From: Clostridiales bacterium UBA735
Lineage (GTDB): Bacteria; Bacillota; Clostridia; Oscillospirales; Oscillospiraceae
Assembly: GCA_002298695.1 (NCBI GenBank)
Contig: DBLB01000058.1
Location: 11,469-31,926 of the forward strand
Length of the DNA stretch: 20,458 bases
Direction of reading: 5' to 3'
Below, piece by piece: positions 13,681 through 20,273 of this stretch. Made by a program: the position numbers and the translations under genes. A model generated the notes under the pieces. That model worked only from the letters and a program-made list of their open reading frames with translations, searched no databases and was not told where the DNA came from. Every line of letters starts with the position of its first letter. Within the stretch, counting starts at the first letter, position 1.

Positions 13681-14805
13681 TCAGAACCGCAGCGCCCCGT
13701 CTGCCCAGACGGCCTCCGGAATTTCCGTTGGCAGATGGACGCCGACCGCCTCCAGTACCATCAGATCGCCCGCCTTCACCGGCGGCAGCACCTGCCGCTC
13801 GCTGATCCGGTCGTGCAGCGACGGCCCGCAGCCCGAAACGTCGCACAGCCGCAAACTGCGCACCGCATCCATCCGCCGTCCCAATACCCGCATCGCCTGC
13901 CGGCCGCTTCCCGGCAGCTGTACCGGCCCCGGCACATCCAGAACCACATGCGGCCGTTCCCGCTCCTTCACGGTGAGCACCCGCGTTACCAGCATACCCG
14001 CCCGGCCCGCCAGCCATGCGCCCGGCGCGGCAGAAAACGGTATACCACTCTGGCCCGCCGCCTCACGCACCAGCGCGCCGATCTGCGAAAGCTCCGTCTC
14101 CGGCGCTTCGCCGCACCCGGAGACTCCGGGCCCCGCGCCAAGATCGCAGCATGCCAGCTGCTTTCCGGTTATTTCGTAAAATTCCCGCATCCAGTCCAGC
14201 AGCAAGCGCGCCTCCGCCGGATAAAGCCCCGCATCGCAGCCGCTCTCTGCCAGCCAGAGGCCAAATCCGACCTCTGTGCCCTGCGCCAGATAATAGTCCG
14301 CCAGATAGAACGCCTCGCGTTTCGTCATGCCGAATTTGCTTTTTCCGCACTGCGCGACGGTCCTCCCGTGCCAGCAGAGACGCTCCCCGGGCCAGACACG
14401 CAGCACCACACGCTGCGGCACAAATCCCGGCCGCAGCGCCGGATCGTCCAGCACGACCTCCGCGCCCAGCCGCGCGGCCAGTTGCTCACCTGCCGCATCC
14501 ACCCGGCGCGGCGCATAGCGCAGCGCGCCGCCGGAAAAGCCGCACCGCTCCGCCAGCGCAAGTTCTGCGCGGTCCGAACATTCCGCGCCGCACCCGCTCT
14601 CACGCAAAATCCGCAGAACTTCTGCGTTCCGGTTCCAGCGCACCGGAAAATACAGCGAAAATCCGCCGTTCCACGAAAATGCTGCAAGGGCCTGCGCCGT
14701 ATTCCGCCGCAGGCCCGCCTCGTCATACACATAAAACGGCGTGCCGTACTGCTTTGCCGCCAGCCGGAGCGTCTGCGCCGGCACGAACAGCGCCCCGCCG
14801 CTCAT
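13681..14805 (-). CDS. Group IV decarboxylase-fold protein (diaminopimelate decarboxylase-like) lacking the PLP lysine
   Basis: A 374 aa protein with the overall layout of diaminopimelate/ornithine/carboxynorspermidine decarboxylases: alanine-racemase-like barrel, then a C-terminal beta domain. Recognisable blocks are GTPFYVYDEAGLR (21-33), GCGAECSDRAELALA, SKFGM, LGAGPGVSG and PPVKAGDLMVLEAVG. The segment that should read A-V-K-A-N-x-N with the Schiff-base lysine reads FPVRWNRN, so Arg56 (codon CGC) replaces the lysine. The EPGR phosphate-side motif reads APGAW, and the catalytic cysteine block GPxC is GPSLHD. Several active-site positions have thus changed together. The start ATG overlaps the coaX stop (ATGA), so the two are translated together. 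Probably a pseudoenzyme or an enzyme with new chemistry; not a working lysine-pathway LysA. There are no frameshifts, so it is not a decayed pseudogene. Confidence 0.8.
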   Translation of the reverse strand: MSGGALFVPAQTLRLAAKQYGTPFYVYDEAGLRRNTAQALAAFSWNGGFSLYFPVRWNRNAEVLRILRESGCGAECSDRAELALAERCGFSGGALRYAPRRVDAAGEQLAARLGAEVVLDDPALRPGFVPQRVVLRVWPGERLCWHGRTVAQCGKSKFGMTKREAFYLADYYLAQGTEVGFGLWLAESGCDAGLYPAEARLLLDWMREFYEITGKQLACCDLGAGPGVSGCGEAPETELSQIGALVREAAGQSGIPFSAAPGAWLAGRAGMLVTRVLTVKERERPHVVLDVPGPVQLPGSGRQAMRVLGRRMDAVRSLRLCDVSGCGPSLHDRISERQVLPPVKAGDLMVLEAVGVHLPTEIPEAVWADGALRF

Positions 14806-15569
14806 CGGCGGTTGTTCTCGTACAGCGCGACCAGCCCCTTGAGCAGCAGATCGCGGTCGTAGATGATCTCCCTGCGGCACATCGGCAGAACGAACCGAGC
14901 GATGCCGCCCGTGGCGACCACGGTCGCCTTCTGCCCGAGCTCCTCTTCAAACCGCTCGATCATCCCGTCGAGCATGCACGCATTTCCAAGCATGATGCCG
15001 CTGCGCATCGCATCGACCGTGTTGCGCCCGATGGCGCGCTTCGGCGTGTCGAGGCTGATGCCCGGCAGCTGCGCCGTCCGCCCGGTCAGCGCCTCCGCCG
15101 ACACTTTCACACCCGTACAGATGCTGCCGCCGATGTATGCGCCGTTTGCGTCCACCACGGCGATCGTCGTCGCCGTGCCCATGTCGATCAGAATGATCGG
15201 CGGCTTGTATTCCCGCAGCGCCGCGACCGCGCCGGCCACCAGATCGCTGCCGACCGAGGCCGGATTGTCGAGCAGGATGTTCAGCCCCGTTTTGATCCCG
15301 GGCCCGACCACGAGCGGCCGCTTGCCCGTCAGCTTCCGCACGGCTGTCCGCACCGAGTTGAGCACCGGCGGCACGACGGACGAAATGATCACACCCTCCA
15401 CCGCGCCGCAGTCGATCTCGTAGAACGACAGCAGATTTTTCAGATCCATGCAGTACTGGTCGGATGTCTTCAGCAGTTCCGTTGCCAGCCGCGCCTCCTG
15501 CTGGATTTTTCCGCCCTCATAGCAGCCGACCACAATATTCGTGTTGCCAATATCGATCAAAAGCAGCAT
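14802..15569 (-). CDS. coaX: Type III pantothenate kinase
   Basis: Catalyses ATP-dependent phosphorylation of pantothenate, the first step of coenzyme A synthesis, in the cytoplasm. The ASKHA-fold signatures are clear: DIGNTN (6-11) as phosphate loop 1, GSDLVAGAVAA with Asp109 as likely catalytic base, DMGTATT (129-135) as phosphate loop 2, then GGSICTGVK and the NTVDAMRSGI helix. Length 255 aa is normal for CoaX. GGAGGT lies five bases before the ATG, and the gene begins 12 bases after the phosphodiesterase-like gene on the same strand. Its stop codon overlaps the next gene's start. Type III enzymes are common in Firmicutes and resist feedback by CoA. Confidence 0.96.
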   Translation of the reverse strand: MLLLIDIGNTNIVVGCYEGGKIQQEARLATELLKTSDQYCMDLKNLLSFYEIDCGAVEGVIISSVVPPVLNSVRTAVRKLTGKRPLVVGPGIKTGLNILLDNPASVGSDLVAGAVAALREYKPPIILIDMGTATTIAVVDANGAYIGGSICTGVKVSAEALTGRTAQLPGISLDTPKRAIGRNTVDAMRSGIMLGNACMLDGMIERFEEELGQKATVVATGGIARFVLPMCRREIIYDRDLLLKGLVALYENNRR

Positions 15570-15581
15570 GCCAGACCTCCA

Positions 15582-16052
15582 TTATTCCGCCCGGAGCAGC
15601 CGGCAGGCGAATCCGCCCCGGCCGTCCGTGATGATTTCTCCATACTCCGACCGTCCCGCGCCGCACGCGCCCGGATTCATCAGCCAGAGACCGTCTTCCC
15701 GCCGTTCCAGCAGCGCCCGGTGCGTGTGCCCGAACAGCGCGATCTGCGCGCCGACGCGCCGCGCCTCCAGCGCCAGCCGCTCCACGCCGCTCTTCACGCC
15801 GAACAGATGCCCGTGCGTCAGAAACATCCGCACGCCGTCCAGTTCGAGCGTCAGACTCTGCGGTCCGGCTGTAAAATAGTCGCAGTTTCCCGGCACGCGG
15901 TAAAATTCCGTTTCCGGAAACGCCGCTTCCAGATCTTCCGCGTCGCCAATATGGTCGCCCAGATGCAGCACAGCGTCCGGCTGCGCCTGCTCCACCGCGT
16001 CGTACATCGTGCCGAGCGCGCGGTGCGAATCGGAAAACACCAGCAGTTTCAT
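15582..16052 (-). CDS. yfcE: YfcE/MJ0936-family metallophosphoesterase
   Basis: A 156 aa compact calcineurin-like phosphodiesterase. All five metal-ligand motifs are present in order: DSH (8-10), GDH (37-39), GNCD, THGH and GHTH. Small family members hydrolyse phosphodiesters in vitro with Mn; the physiological substrate is generally unknown. In clostridia such genes often lie beside the Ham1/RdgB pyrophosphatase gene, which is not present here. The - strand ribosome site is a weak GGTGAT close to the ATG. It is the first gene of a three-gene unit with coaX and the decarboxylase-like gene, and is divergent from the small-protein triad with 74 bases between starts. Confidence 0.92.
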   Translation of the reverse strand: MKLLVFSDSHRALGTMYDAVEQAQPDAVLHLGDHIGDAEDLEAAFPETEFYRVPGNCDYFTAGPQSLTLELDGVRMFLTHGHLFGVKSGVERLALEARRVGAQIALFGHTHRALLERREDGLWLMNPGACGAGRSEYGEIITDGRGGFACRLLRAE

Positions 16053-16080
16053 TTTTTCATCACCTTTTCCGTCCCTCCCG

Positions 16081-16088
16081 CATAGACT
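16081..16088 (+). promoter_or_regulatory. Possible sporulation-sigma -10 element before the small-protein triad
   Basis: CATAGACT fits the CATAnAnT form of the -10 box used by the mother-cell factors sigma-E and sigma-K. An AC dinucleotide at 16062-16063 lies 17 bases upstream, near the spacing of a sigma-K -35. The expected start near 16095 would give a leader of about 30 bases with AAAGGAGG at 16113-16120. A single 8-base match is weak evidence. Confidence 0.35.
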
Positions 16089-16126
16089 GAAGGAGACATC
16101 CGTCAGACCCGGAAAGGAGGAACGTT

Positions 16127-16360
16127 ATGGATTCTCATTTCAATGCCAATTCGTCCATCCCGCTGAACGAGGCGCAGCTGCGCGCCATTCTCGCCAGCGA
16201 GAGCGGCCGCAGACTCGTTCTGCTTCTGCAAAAAACAGACCCCAGCGCCCTGCGCGAGGCTGCCCGCGCCGCCAAGGCCGGCGATTACGTCGCCGTGCAG
16301 CGCATTCTCGGCCCCTTCCTGCAATCGCCCGAGGCCGCCGCGCTCTTTTCGCAGGACTGA
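16127..16360 (+). CDS. Small helical protein, first of a conserved-looking triad, function unknown
   Basis: A 77 aa soluble, mainly helical protein. It starts with a short polar segment, followed by LNEAQLRAILASESGRR, then an Ala-rich helical pair (ALREAARAAKAGDYVAV) and the ending LGPFLQSPEAAALFSQD. The layout, two helices around AAKAGDY and a closing LxSPEAAAL, resembles short uncharacterised proteins of clostridia that I recall from sporulating species; this memory is not proof. AAAGGAGG lies six bases before the ATG. The next gene starts three bases after the stop, so they are translationally coupled. No signal peptide or membrane span is present. The reverse-strand frames here are shadows. 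Confidence 0.75.
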   Translation: MDSHFNANSSIPLNEAQLRAILASESGRRLVLLLQKTDPSALREAARAAKAGDYVAVQRILGPFLQSPEAAALFSQD

Positions 16361-16363
16361 GCC

Positions 16364-16714
16364 ATGCGTGATCTCGAACAGGCCCTCCAGGCCCTGCTCC
16401 GCGACCCGAAGCAGCTCGCGGAGCTTTCCGCGCTGGCCTCATCGCTCGGCTTTCCGCCGCCCGAACCGCCGGCAGAGACGCCTCCGCCGTCCGTTCCGGC
16501 CCCGGAACCGCCGCCCGCGCCGCCGCCTCTGCCGAACCAGCCGCCGGCCATGCCGCCGCCGCGCCTGCCGGATCCGCTTGGCCGGCAGAAGCAGCTCCTG
16601 CTTGCCCTCAAACCCTTTCTCAAGCCGTCCAGCCAGGAAAAGCTCGACCGTGCGCTGCGCGCCGTCCAGCTCTCCGCCCTGGCCGGTTCCGCCTTTCACG
16701 GCGGAAAACCCTGA
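16364..16714 (+). CDS. Small protein with proline-rich linker between two helical ends, function unknown
   Basis: A 116 aa protein in three parts. Residues 1-29 form a helix (DLEQALQALLRDPKQLAELS). Residues about 30-70 are a proline-rich linker, with roughly half of the residues proline. Residues 71-116 form a basic helical end containing LGRQKQLLLALKPFLKPSSQ, then KLDRALRAVQLSALAG. The D-P-x-x-L start and L-L-x-A-L-K-P-F-L end resemble a clostridial family of unknown function that lies next to short hydrophobic proteins; I cannot name it. The start has no strong ribosome site and sits 3 bases after the preceding stop, implying coupling. Proline-rich spacers usually join two binding ends, so a scaffold or adaptor role is possible. 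Confidence 0.75.
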   Translation: MRDLEQALQALLRDPKQLAELSALASSLGFPPPEPPAETPPPSVPAPEPPPAPPPLPNQPPAMPPPRLPDPLGRQKQLLLALKPFLKPSSQEKLDRALRAVQLSALAGSAFHGGKP

Positions 16715-16727
16715 AAGGAGGCCCGCC

Positions 16728-17024
16728 ATGTACCAACGCTACATTGCAAACCCGGACGGAACGTTCCGCAAAACGGTCGTAGACGATCCGCCCGCGCCCG
16801 CAGCGCCCTGCGCGCCGGAAACGCCGCCGAACTGCCCGCCGCAGCCGCCTCCGCCGCCCTGCGTGCCGGAACCTGCGCCGTTTTCGCTGCGCAGCCTGCT
16901 GCCGCAGAGCCTCGACGTCGGCGATCTGCTGCTCGTGCTCATCCTCCTGCTCCTGCTCATCGACAGCGAGGAGGACGACGCACGCAGCGTCCTGTTTCTC
17001 CTGGCCGCATTTGTCCTCTTCTGA
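16728..17024 (+). CDS. Small protein with proline/cysteine-rich segment and acidic-loop hydrophobic hairpin
   Basis: A 98 aa protein, last of the triad. Residues 1-20 (MYQRYIANPDGTFRKTVVDD) look like a short ordered head. Residues 21-52 are proline-rich with three evenly placed cysteines (Cys28, Cys36, Cys45). The C-terminal part has two hydrophobic runs, GDLLLVLILLLLLID (66-80) and VLFLLAAFVLF, split by the acidic loop DSEEDDARS. Short hydrophobic hairpins with an acidic turn of this kind are frequent in unannotated clostridial proteins and could insert into a membrane or self-assemble, for example in the spore envelope; this is inference. AAAGGAGG lies eight bases before the ATG. The gene ends 13 bases from the end of a convergent gene. 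Confidence 0.75.
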   Translation: MYQRYIANPDGTFRKTVVDDPPAPAAPCAPETPPNCPPQPPPPPCVPEPAPFSLRSLLPQSLDVGDLLLVLILLLLLIDSEEDDARSVLFLLAAFVLF

Positions 17025-17037
17025 AAATGCGGGTATC

Positions 17038-17799
17038 TCAGAACGGGGCGCTGCCGTCCGGCAGCTGGAAAATCCCGTCCAGCGCCTCGTCGCCGTCCGC
17101 CAGCTCTTCGAGGAACGTCTGCTCCGCCTCGTAGACGACCGTGCCCTCCACGGTCGTCGTCTGCCGGTACAGCAGTCCGGAATCTGTGCTTACCCAGTAC
17201 TGCCGCTCGCCATCTGCCTCCACGGTGCGCACATAGATCCGCTTCTCCGCGCCGTCGGCCAGAAAGCCGCCCTCGCGGACACAGTCGGCTGGTTTTGCGA
17301 TCAGATCCTCATAGGTGGGGAGACCTGCCAGCGCCTCAAATGAGACGTCCTCCCGCGCAGCGAGCGCCACAGGCGTCTCCGCGTCCTCATACCAGAGGAA
17401 GACCGTCTGTCCGTCCGTCAGATAATTCTTTGTCTCATACGCATCCGAGATCCTGGCCCGCATCCGCGTGCCGGATGTCCAGATGTCCACAACGGCGGCC
17501 CGCGTCTGCGCGCCGGAGCGCCGTGTCACGGCGAACGTCTGGTGATACGCCGTCAGCCGCGTCATGCTCTGCAATACGACCTGCACATTGTCTGCCGTCA
17601 CGGTCAATACGGCCTCCTGCTCATGCGTTGAGTTGGGCTGTTCCTCTTCCGCCGCTGTATAGGCGTCCGGCAGGACGATTTCTTCGTGCTTCTGACCAGA
17701 CCGGCCAGAGAGATACAGCAGCAGCAAAATGGTGATGGCAGCCAGAGCCGCAGCGCTCGCCGCGGCCAGCAGCCTGCGGTTTCTGCGTTTTTCCTCCAT
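17038..17799 (-). CDS. Membrane-anchored extracytoplasmic protein, LolA/lipoprotein-sorting-like fold suspected
   Basis: A 253 aa protein with a basic start (MEEKRRNRR) and one membrane span (about residues 10-31, ending LLLLYLSG), then a domain expected outside the cell. No lipobox cysteine is present, so it is an uncleaved anchor rather than a lipoprotein. The outer part is beta-rich with repeated Thr-Val-x-x-D strands (VRTVEADGERQYWVSTDSG; LLYRQTTTVEGTVVYEAEQT), which suggests the half-barrel of LolA/LppX-like or YcnI-type carriers; this is a fold impression, not a match. It begins 65 bases after the UDP-GlcNAc epimerase stop on the same strand and may belong to that cell-envelope unit. 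A weak GGTGAT precedes the ATG. Function unknown. Confidence 0.72.
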   Translation of the reverse strand: MEEKRRNRRLLAAASAAALAAITILLLLYLSGRSGQKHEEIVLPDAYTAAEEEQPNSTHEQEAVLTVTADNVQVVLQSMTRLTAYHQTFAVTRRSGAQTRAAVVDIWTSGTRMRARISDAYETKNYLTDGQTVFLWYEDAETPVALAAREDVSFEALAGLPTYEDLIAKPADCVREGGFLADGAEKRIYVRTVEADGERQYWVSTDSGLLYRQTTTVEGTVVYEAEQTFLEELADGDEALDGIFQLPDGSAPF

Positions 17800-17864
17800 C
17801 TGTCATCACCATCCTTTTTCCGGAGATCCAGCAGTTCCACCGCTTCGGCTTCCGCCGGGCGGCG

Positions 17865-19016
17865 TTATTCCGGCCGGAAATCTTCCGGCTTTTCCGCGCG
17901 CCGTCCGAAGTGCCACAATATGGCCTCCACAATGCGCTCGCTGGCATGGCCGTCGCCGTAGGGGTTGACGGCCTTTGCCATTTTTGCATAGGCTTCCTCG
18001 CTGTGCAGCAGTGTATTCGCCTCACGCAGGATGTCCTCCTGCTCCACGCCGACAAGCTTTGCCGTGCCCGCGGCGATGGCCTCGGGCCGTTCGGTCTCGC
18101 GCCGCATGACAAGCACGGGCTTGCCCAGCGCCGGCGCCTCTTCCTGCAAGCCGCCCGAGTCGGTCAGCACGAAGAAGCAGCGGGCCATCAGATTGTGCAT
18201 CTCCTCCACGTCGATCGGGTCGATCAGGTGGATGCGCGGATGGCCGCCCAGGATCGGGAACGCGCACTCGCGCACGACCGGGCTGAGATGCACTGGATAG
18301 ACGACCTCAATGTCCGGATTTTCCTCCACCAGCTGCAAGATCGCGTGCATGATATTTTGCATCGGCTGGCCGTAGTTCTCGCGCCGGTGGCACGTGACGG
18401 CGAGAATGCGGTGATGTTCGAAATCCAGTTCATTGAGGATGGGAGTCGAGAAGGTGTAGTCCGGGCGCACCGTATAGCGCATGGCGTCGATGGCGGTGTT
18501 GCCGGTGATGAAGATATCGCCCATGATGCTCTCGCGCCTGAGATTTTCGGCGTTGGCCTTCGTCGGCGAGAAGTGCAGGTCGGCAATGTCGCCGACAAGC
18601 GTCCGGTTCATCTCCTCCGGGAACGGGGAATATTTGTCCCACGTGCGCAGCCCTGCCTCCACATGGCCGACCTTGACCTGATGGTAGAACGCGGCCAGCG
18701 CGCCGGCAAACGTCGTCGACGTGTCGCCGTGTACCAGCACGAGATCCGGCTTCGCCTGCGCAAACACCTGCTCCATCCCGAGCAGCGTCTTGCAGGTGAT
18801 GGTGGAGAGCGTCTGCCGCTTTTCCATAATGTCGAGGTCATAGTCGCCGTGCAGCCGGAAGATCTGCATGACGGAATCGAGCATCTCGCGGTGCTGCCCG
18901 GTCAGGCAGACGATGCTCTCTGTCTCCTCGCAGCGCTCCAGCGCCCGCACCAGCGGGGCCATCTTGATGGCCTCGGGCCGTGTGCCGAACACGGACATCA
19001 CTCTAAGCTTTTCCAT
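17865..19016 (-). CDS. wecB: UDP-N-acetylglucosamine 2-epimerase (non-hydrolysing)
   Basis: Interconverts UDP-GlcNAc and UDP-ManNAc, supplying ManNAc for teichoic acid linkage units or other surface polymers; Firmicute names are mnaA/yvyH. The 383 aa protein shows SVFGTRPEAIKMAPL (8-22), HGDTSTTFAG, HVEAGLRT (118-125) and PFPEEMNR (131-138), then TDSGGLQEEAPALGKPVLV and RETERPEA at the UDP site, all diagnostic of the non-hydrolysing GT-B-fold family. The chosen ATG has AGGAGG on the - strand seven bases upstream. A much longer in-frame extension to 19238 would add 74 Arg-rich residues that are only the antisense frame of the preceding gene's low-complexity tail. The gene overlaps the transferase gene by 14 bases, so the two are co-expressed. 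Confidence 0.95.
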   Translation of the reverse strand: MEKLRVMSVFGTRPEAIKMAPLVRALERCEETESIVCLTGQHREMLDSVMQIFRLHGDYDLDIMEKRQTLSTITCKTLLGMEQVFAQAKPDLVLVHGDTSTTFAGALAAFYHQVKVGHVEAGLRTWDKYSPFPEEMNRTLVGDIADLHFSPTKANAENLRRESIMGDIFITGNTAIDAMRYTVRPDYTFSTPILNELDFEHHRILAVTCHRRENYGQPMQNIMHAILQLVEENPDIEVVYPVHLSPVVRECAFPILGGHPRIHLIDPIDVEEMHNLMARCFFVLTDSGGLQEEAPALGKPVLVMRRETERPEAIAAGTAKLVGVEQEDILREANTLLHSEEAYAKMAKAVNPYGDGHASERIVEAILWHFGRRAEKPEDFRPE

Positions 19017-20259
19017 CCGAATCCTCCTTCGCGGCCTGTCCTGTCTGACCGCCCTCCGGCTTTGCCGCCGATCCTGCCTGCGCTGCCGGTTCCGTCTCGC
19101 TTCCTGACGGTTCAGACCCCGCTTCGGCCAACGGTCCGGCCAACGGTTCACTTCCCGGTTCAGCCCCCGGTTCCGCATGTCCGGCCTGCGCTGCATCCGC
19201 CTGTTTTTCCGCTGTGCCTGTCCGTTCCGGCGCCGCAAAAATGTGCCGGAATCCGATCATACTCACCACAAATACCGCGCCGATCAAAATCAGCGCCTTC
19301 AGCTCGCCGGACGACGTCAGCAACACCGCCGCCAGCCCCAGAATGGCCGTCAGCATGTACGCGATCGCCACCGACTGCTTCTGCGAAAAGCCCATATCGA
19401 TGAGCCGGTGGTGGATGTGCCCCCGGTCGGCATGCATCGGACTCTGCCCATGCGCCACGCGGCGCAGCACCGCAAAGCAGATATCAAAAATCGGAACTCC
19501 CAGAATCAAAAACGGAACCGCAAACGAGATAATTGCGTACATTTTGAACAATCCGGTCACAGAAAGCGTCGCCAGAATATAGCCGAGGAACGTCGAGCCG
19601 GTGTCACCCATGAAGATTTTTGCCGGGTTGAAATTGTACGGGATGAACCCGAGGCACGCGCCGAACAGCGCGCACAGAATGATCGCAATATTCACCTCCG
19701 CAACCATCAGCGCGATCACAATCAGCGATGCCGTCGAAATGGCTGACACGCCGACGGCCAGCCCGTCCAGCCCGTCGATGAAGTTGACCGCATTCGTGAT
19801 CGCCACGATCCAGATGATCGTGATCGGCACCGACAGCCACCCGAGATTGACATATGTCATGTCCGAAAACACGTTCGGATTCGACAAAAACTGGATGCGG
19901 CATCCGTAATAGACCGCCACGCCTGCCGCTGCGATCTGCACGAACAGCTTCGGCAGCGCCTTGAGCGCCATGATGTCGTCCATCACGCCGAGCACCACGA
20001 TCATGATCGCGCCGAGCAGAACGCCCCGCAGCTGCCGGTCGATGTCCGCAAACACGAGCGTCGACAGCAGAAACGCGAGGAAAATCGCCAGTCCGCCCAG
20101 CCGCGGGATGGGCACCTTGTGCATCCGCCGGTTGTCCTTCGGCACGTCGATCGCGCCGACTTTGTAGGCCAGCGCCTTGACCATCGGCGTCGCCAGAAAT
20201 GACACCACTGCCGCCACGGCCATGGCCAGCAGCATATACACCACTTGCTTTGTGGTCAA
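19003..20259 (-). CDS. tagO: Undecaprenyl-phosphate N-acetylglucosaminyl-1-phosphate transferase (WecA/TagO type) with long C-terminal tail
   Basis: A polytopic inner-membrane enzyme that transfers GlcNAc-1-phosphate from UDP-GlcNAc to undecaprenyl phosphate, the first step of wall teichoic acid or similar polymer synthesis. Motifs in order are DD at 94-95 (MDDIMALKALPK), NFIDGLDGL (159-167), IFMGDTGST (215-223) and the WecA-type HADRGHIHHRL (276-286), which separates it from MraY. About ten membrane spans are apparent. Residues from about 342 to 418 form a soluble tail of Ala, Gly, Glu, Pro and Ser with repeats such as AEPGAEPGSEP; typical relatives stop near 320-360. The start is TTG, supported by AAGGAG eight bases upstream and no better codon. 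It lies 13 bases after trpS and overlaps the epimerase gene, which uses the same sugar nucleotide. Confidence 0.92.
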   Translation of the reverse strand: MTTKQVVYMLLAMAVAAVVSFLATPMVKALAYKVGAIDVPKDNRRMHKVPIPRLGGLAIFLAFLLSTLVFADIDRQLRGVLLGAIMIVVLGVMDDIMALKALPKLFVQIAAAGVAVYYGCRIQFLSNPNVFSDMTYVNLGWLSVPITIIWIVAITNAVNFIDGLDGLAVGVSAISTASLIVIALMVAEVNIAIILCALFGACLGFIPYNFNPAKIFMGDTGSTFLGYILATLSVTGLFKMYAIISFAVPFLILGVPIFDICFAVLRRVAHGQSPMHADRGHIHHRLIDMGFSQKQSVAIAYMLTAILGLAAVLLTSSGELKALILIGAVFVVSMIGFRHIFAAPERTGTAEKQADAAQAGHAEPGAEPGSEPLAGPLAEAGSEPSGSETEPAAQAGSAAKPEGGQTGQAAKEDSDGKA

Positions 20260-20267
20260 GCCAATCT

Positions 20268-20273
20268 CTCCTT
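20268..20273 (-). promoter_or_regulatory. Ribosome site that fixes a TTG start for the transferase gene
   Basis: On the - strand AAGGAG lies eight bases before TTG at 20259. It overlaps the trpS stop codon (20273-20275), so ribosomes finishing trpS may re-initiate. The first in-frame ATG is eight codons in, inside the first membrane span, and has no ribosome site. Confidence 0.7.

Noticed and set aside
13681..14805. Functional lysA (diaminopimelate decarboxylase)
   Set aside because: The Schiff-base lysine, EPGR motif and catalytic cysteine are all altered.
14016..16085. Very long + strand open frame (689 codons) opposite coaX, yfcE and the decarboxylase-like gene
   Set aside because: High GC lengthens antisense frames. 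It crosses three supported genes, lacks a ribosome site and reads as Pro/Arg/His low complexity.
19017..19238. N-terminal extension of the epimerase by 74 Arg-rich residues
   Set aside because: The extension is a frame-shifted reading of the transferase's repeat-rich tail; the ATG at 19016 has AGGAGG and begins exactly where family homology begins.
17910..19403. Long + strand open frame (497 codons) opposite the UDP-GlcNAc 2-epimerase gene
   Set aside because: It is antisense to a strongly conserved enzyme and shows no motif or ribosome site.
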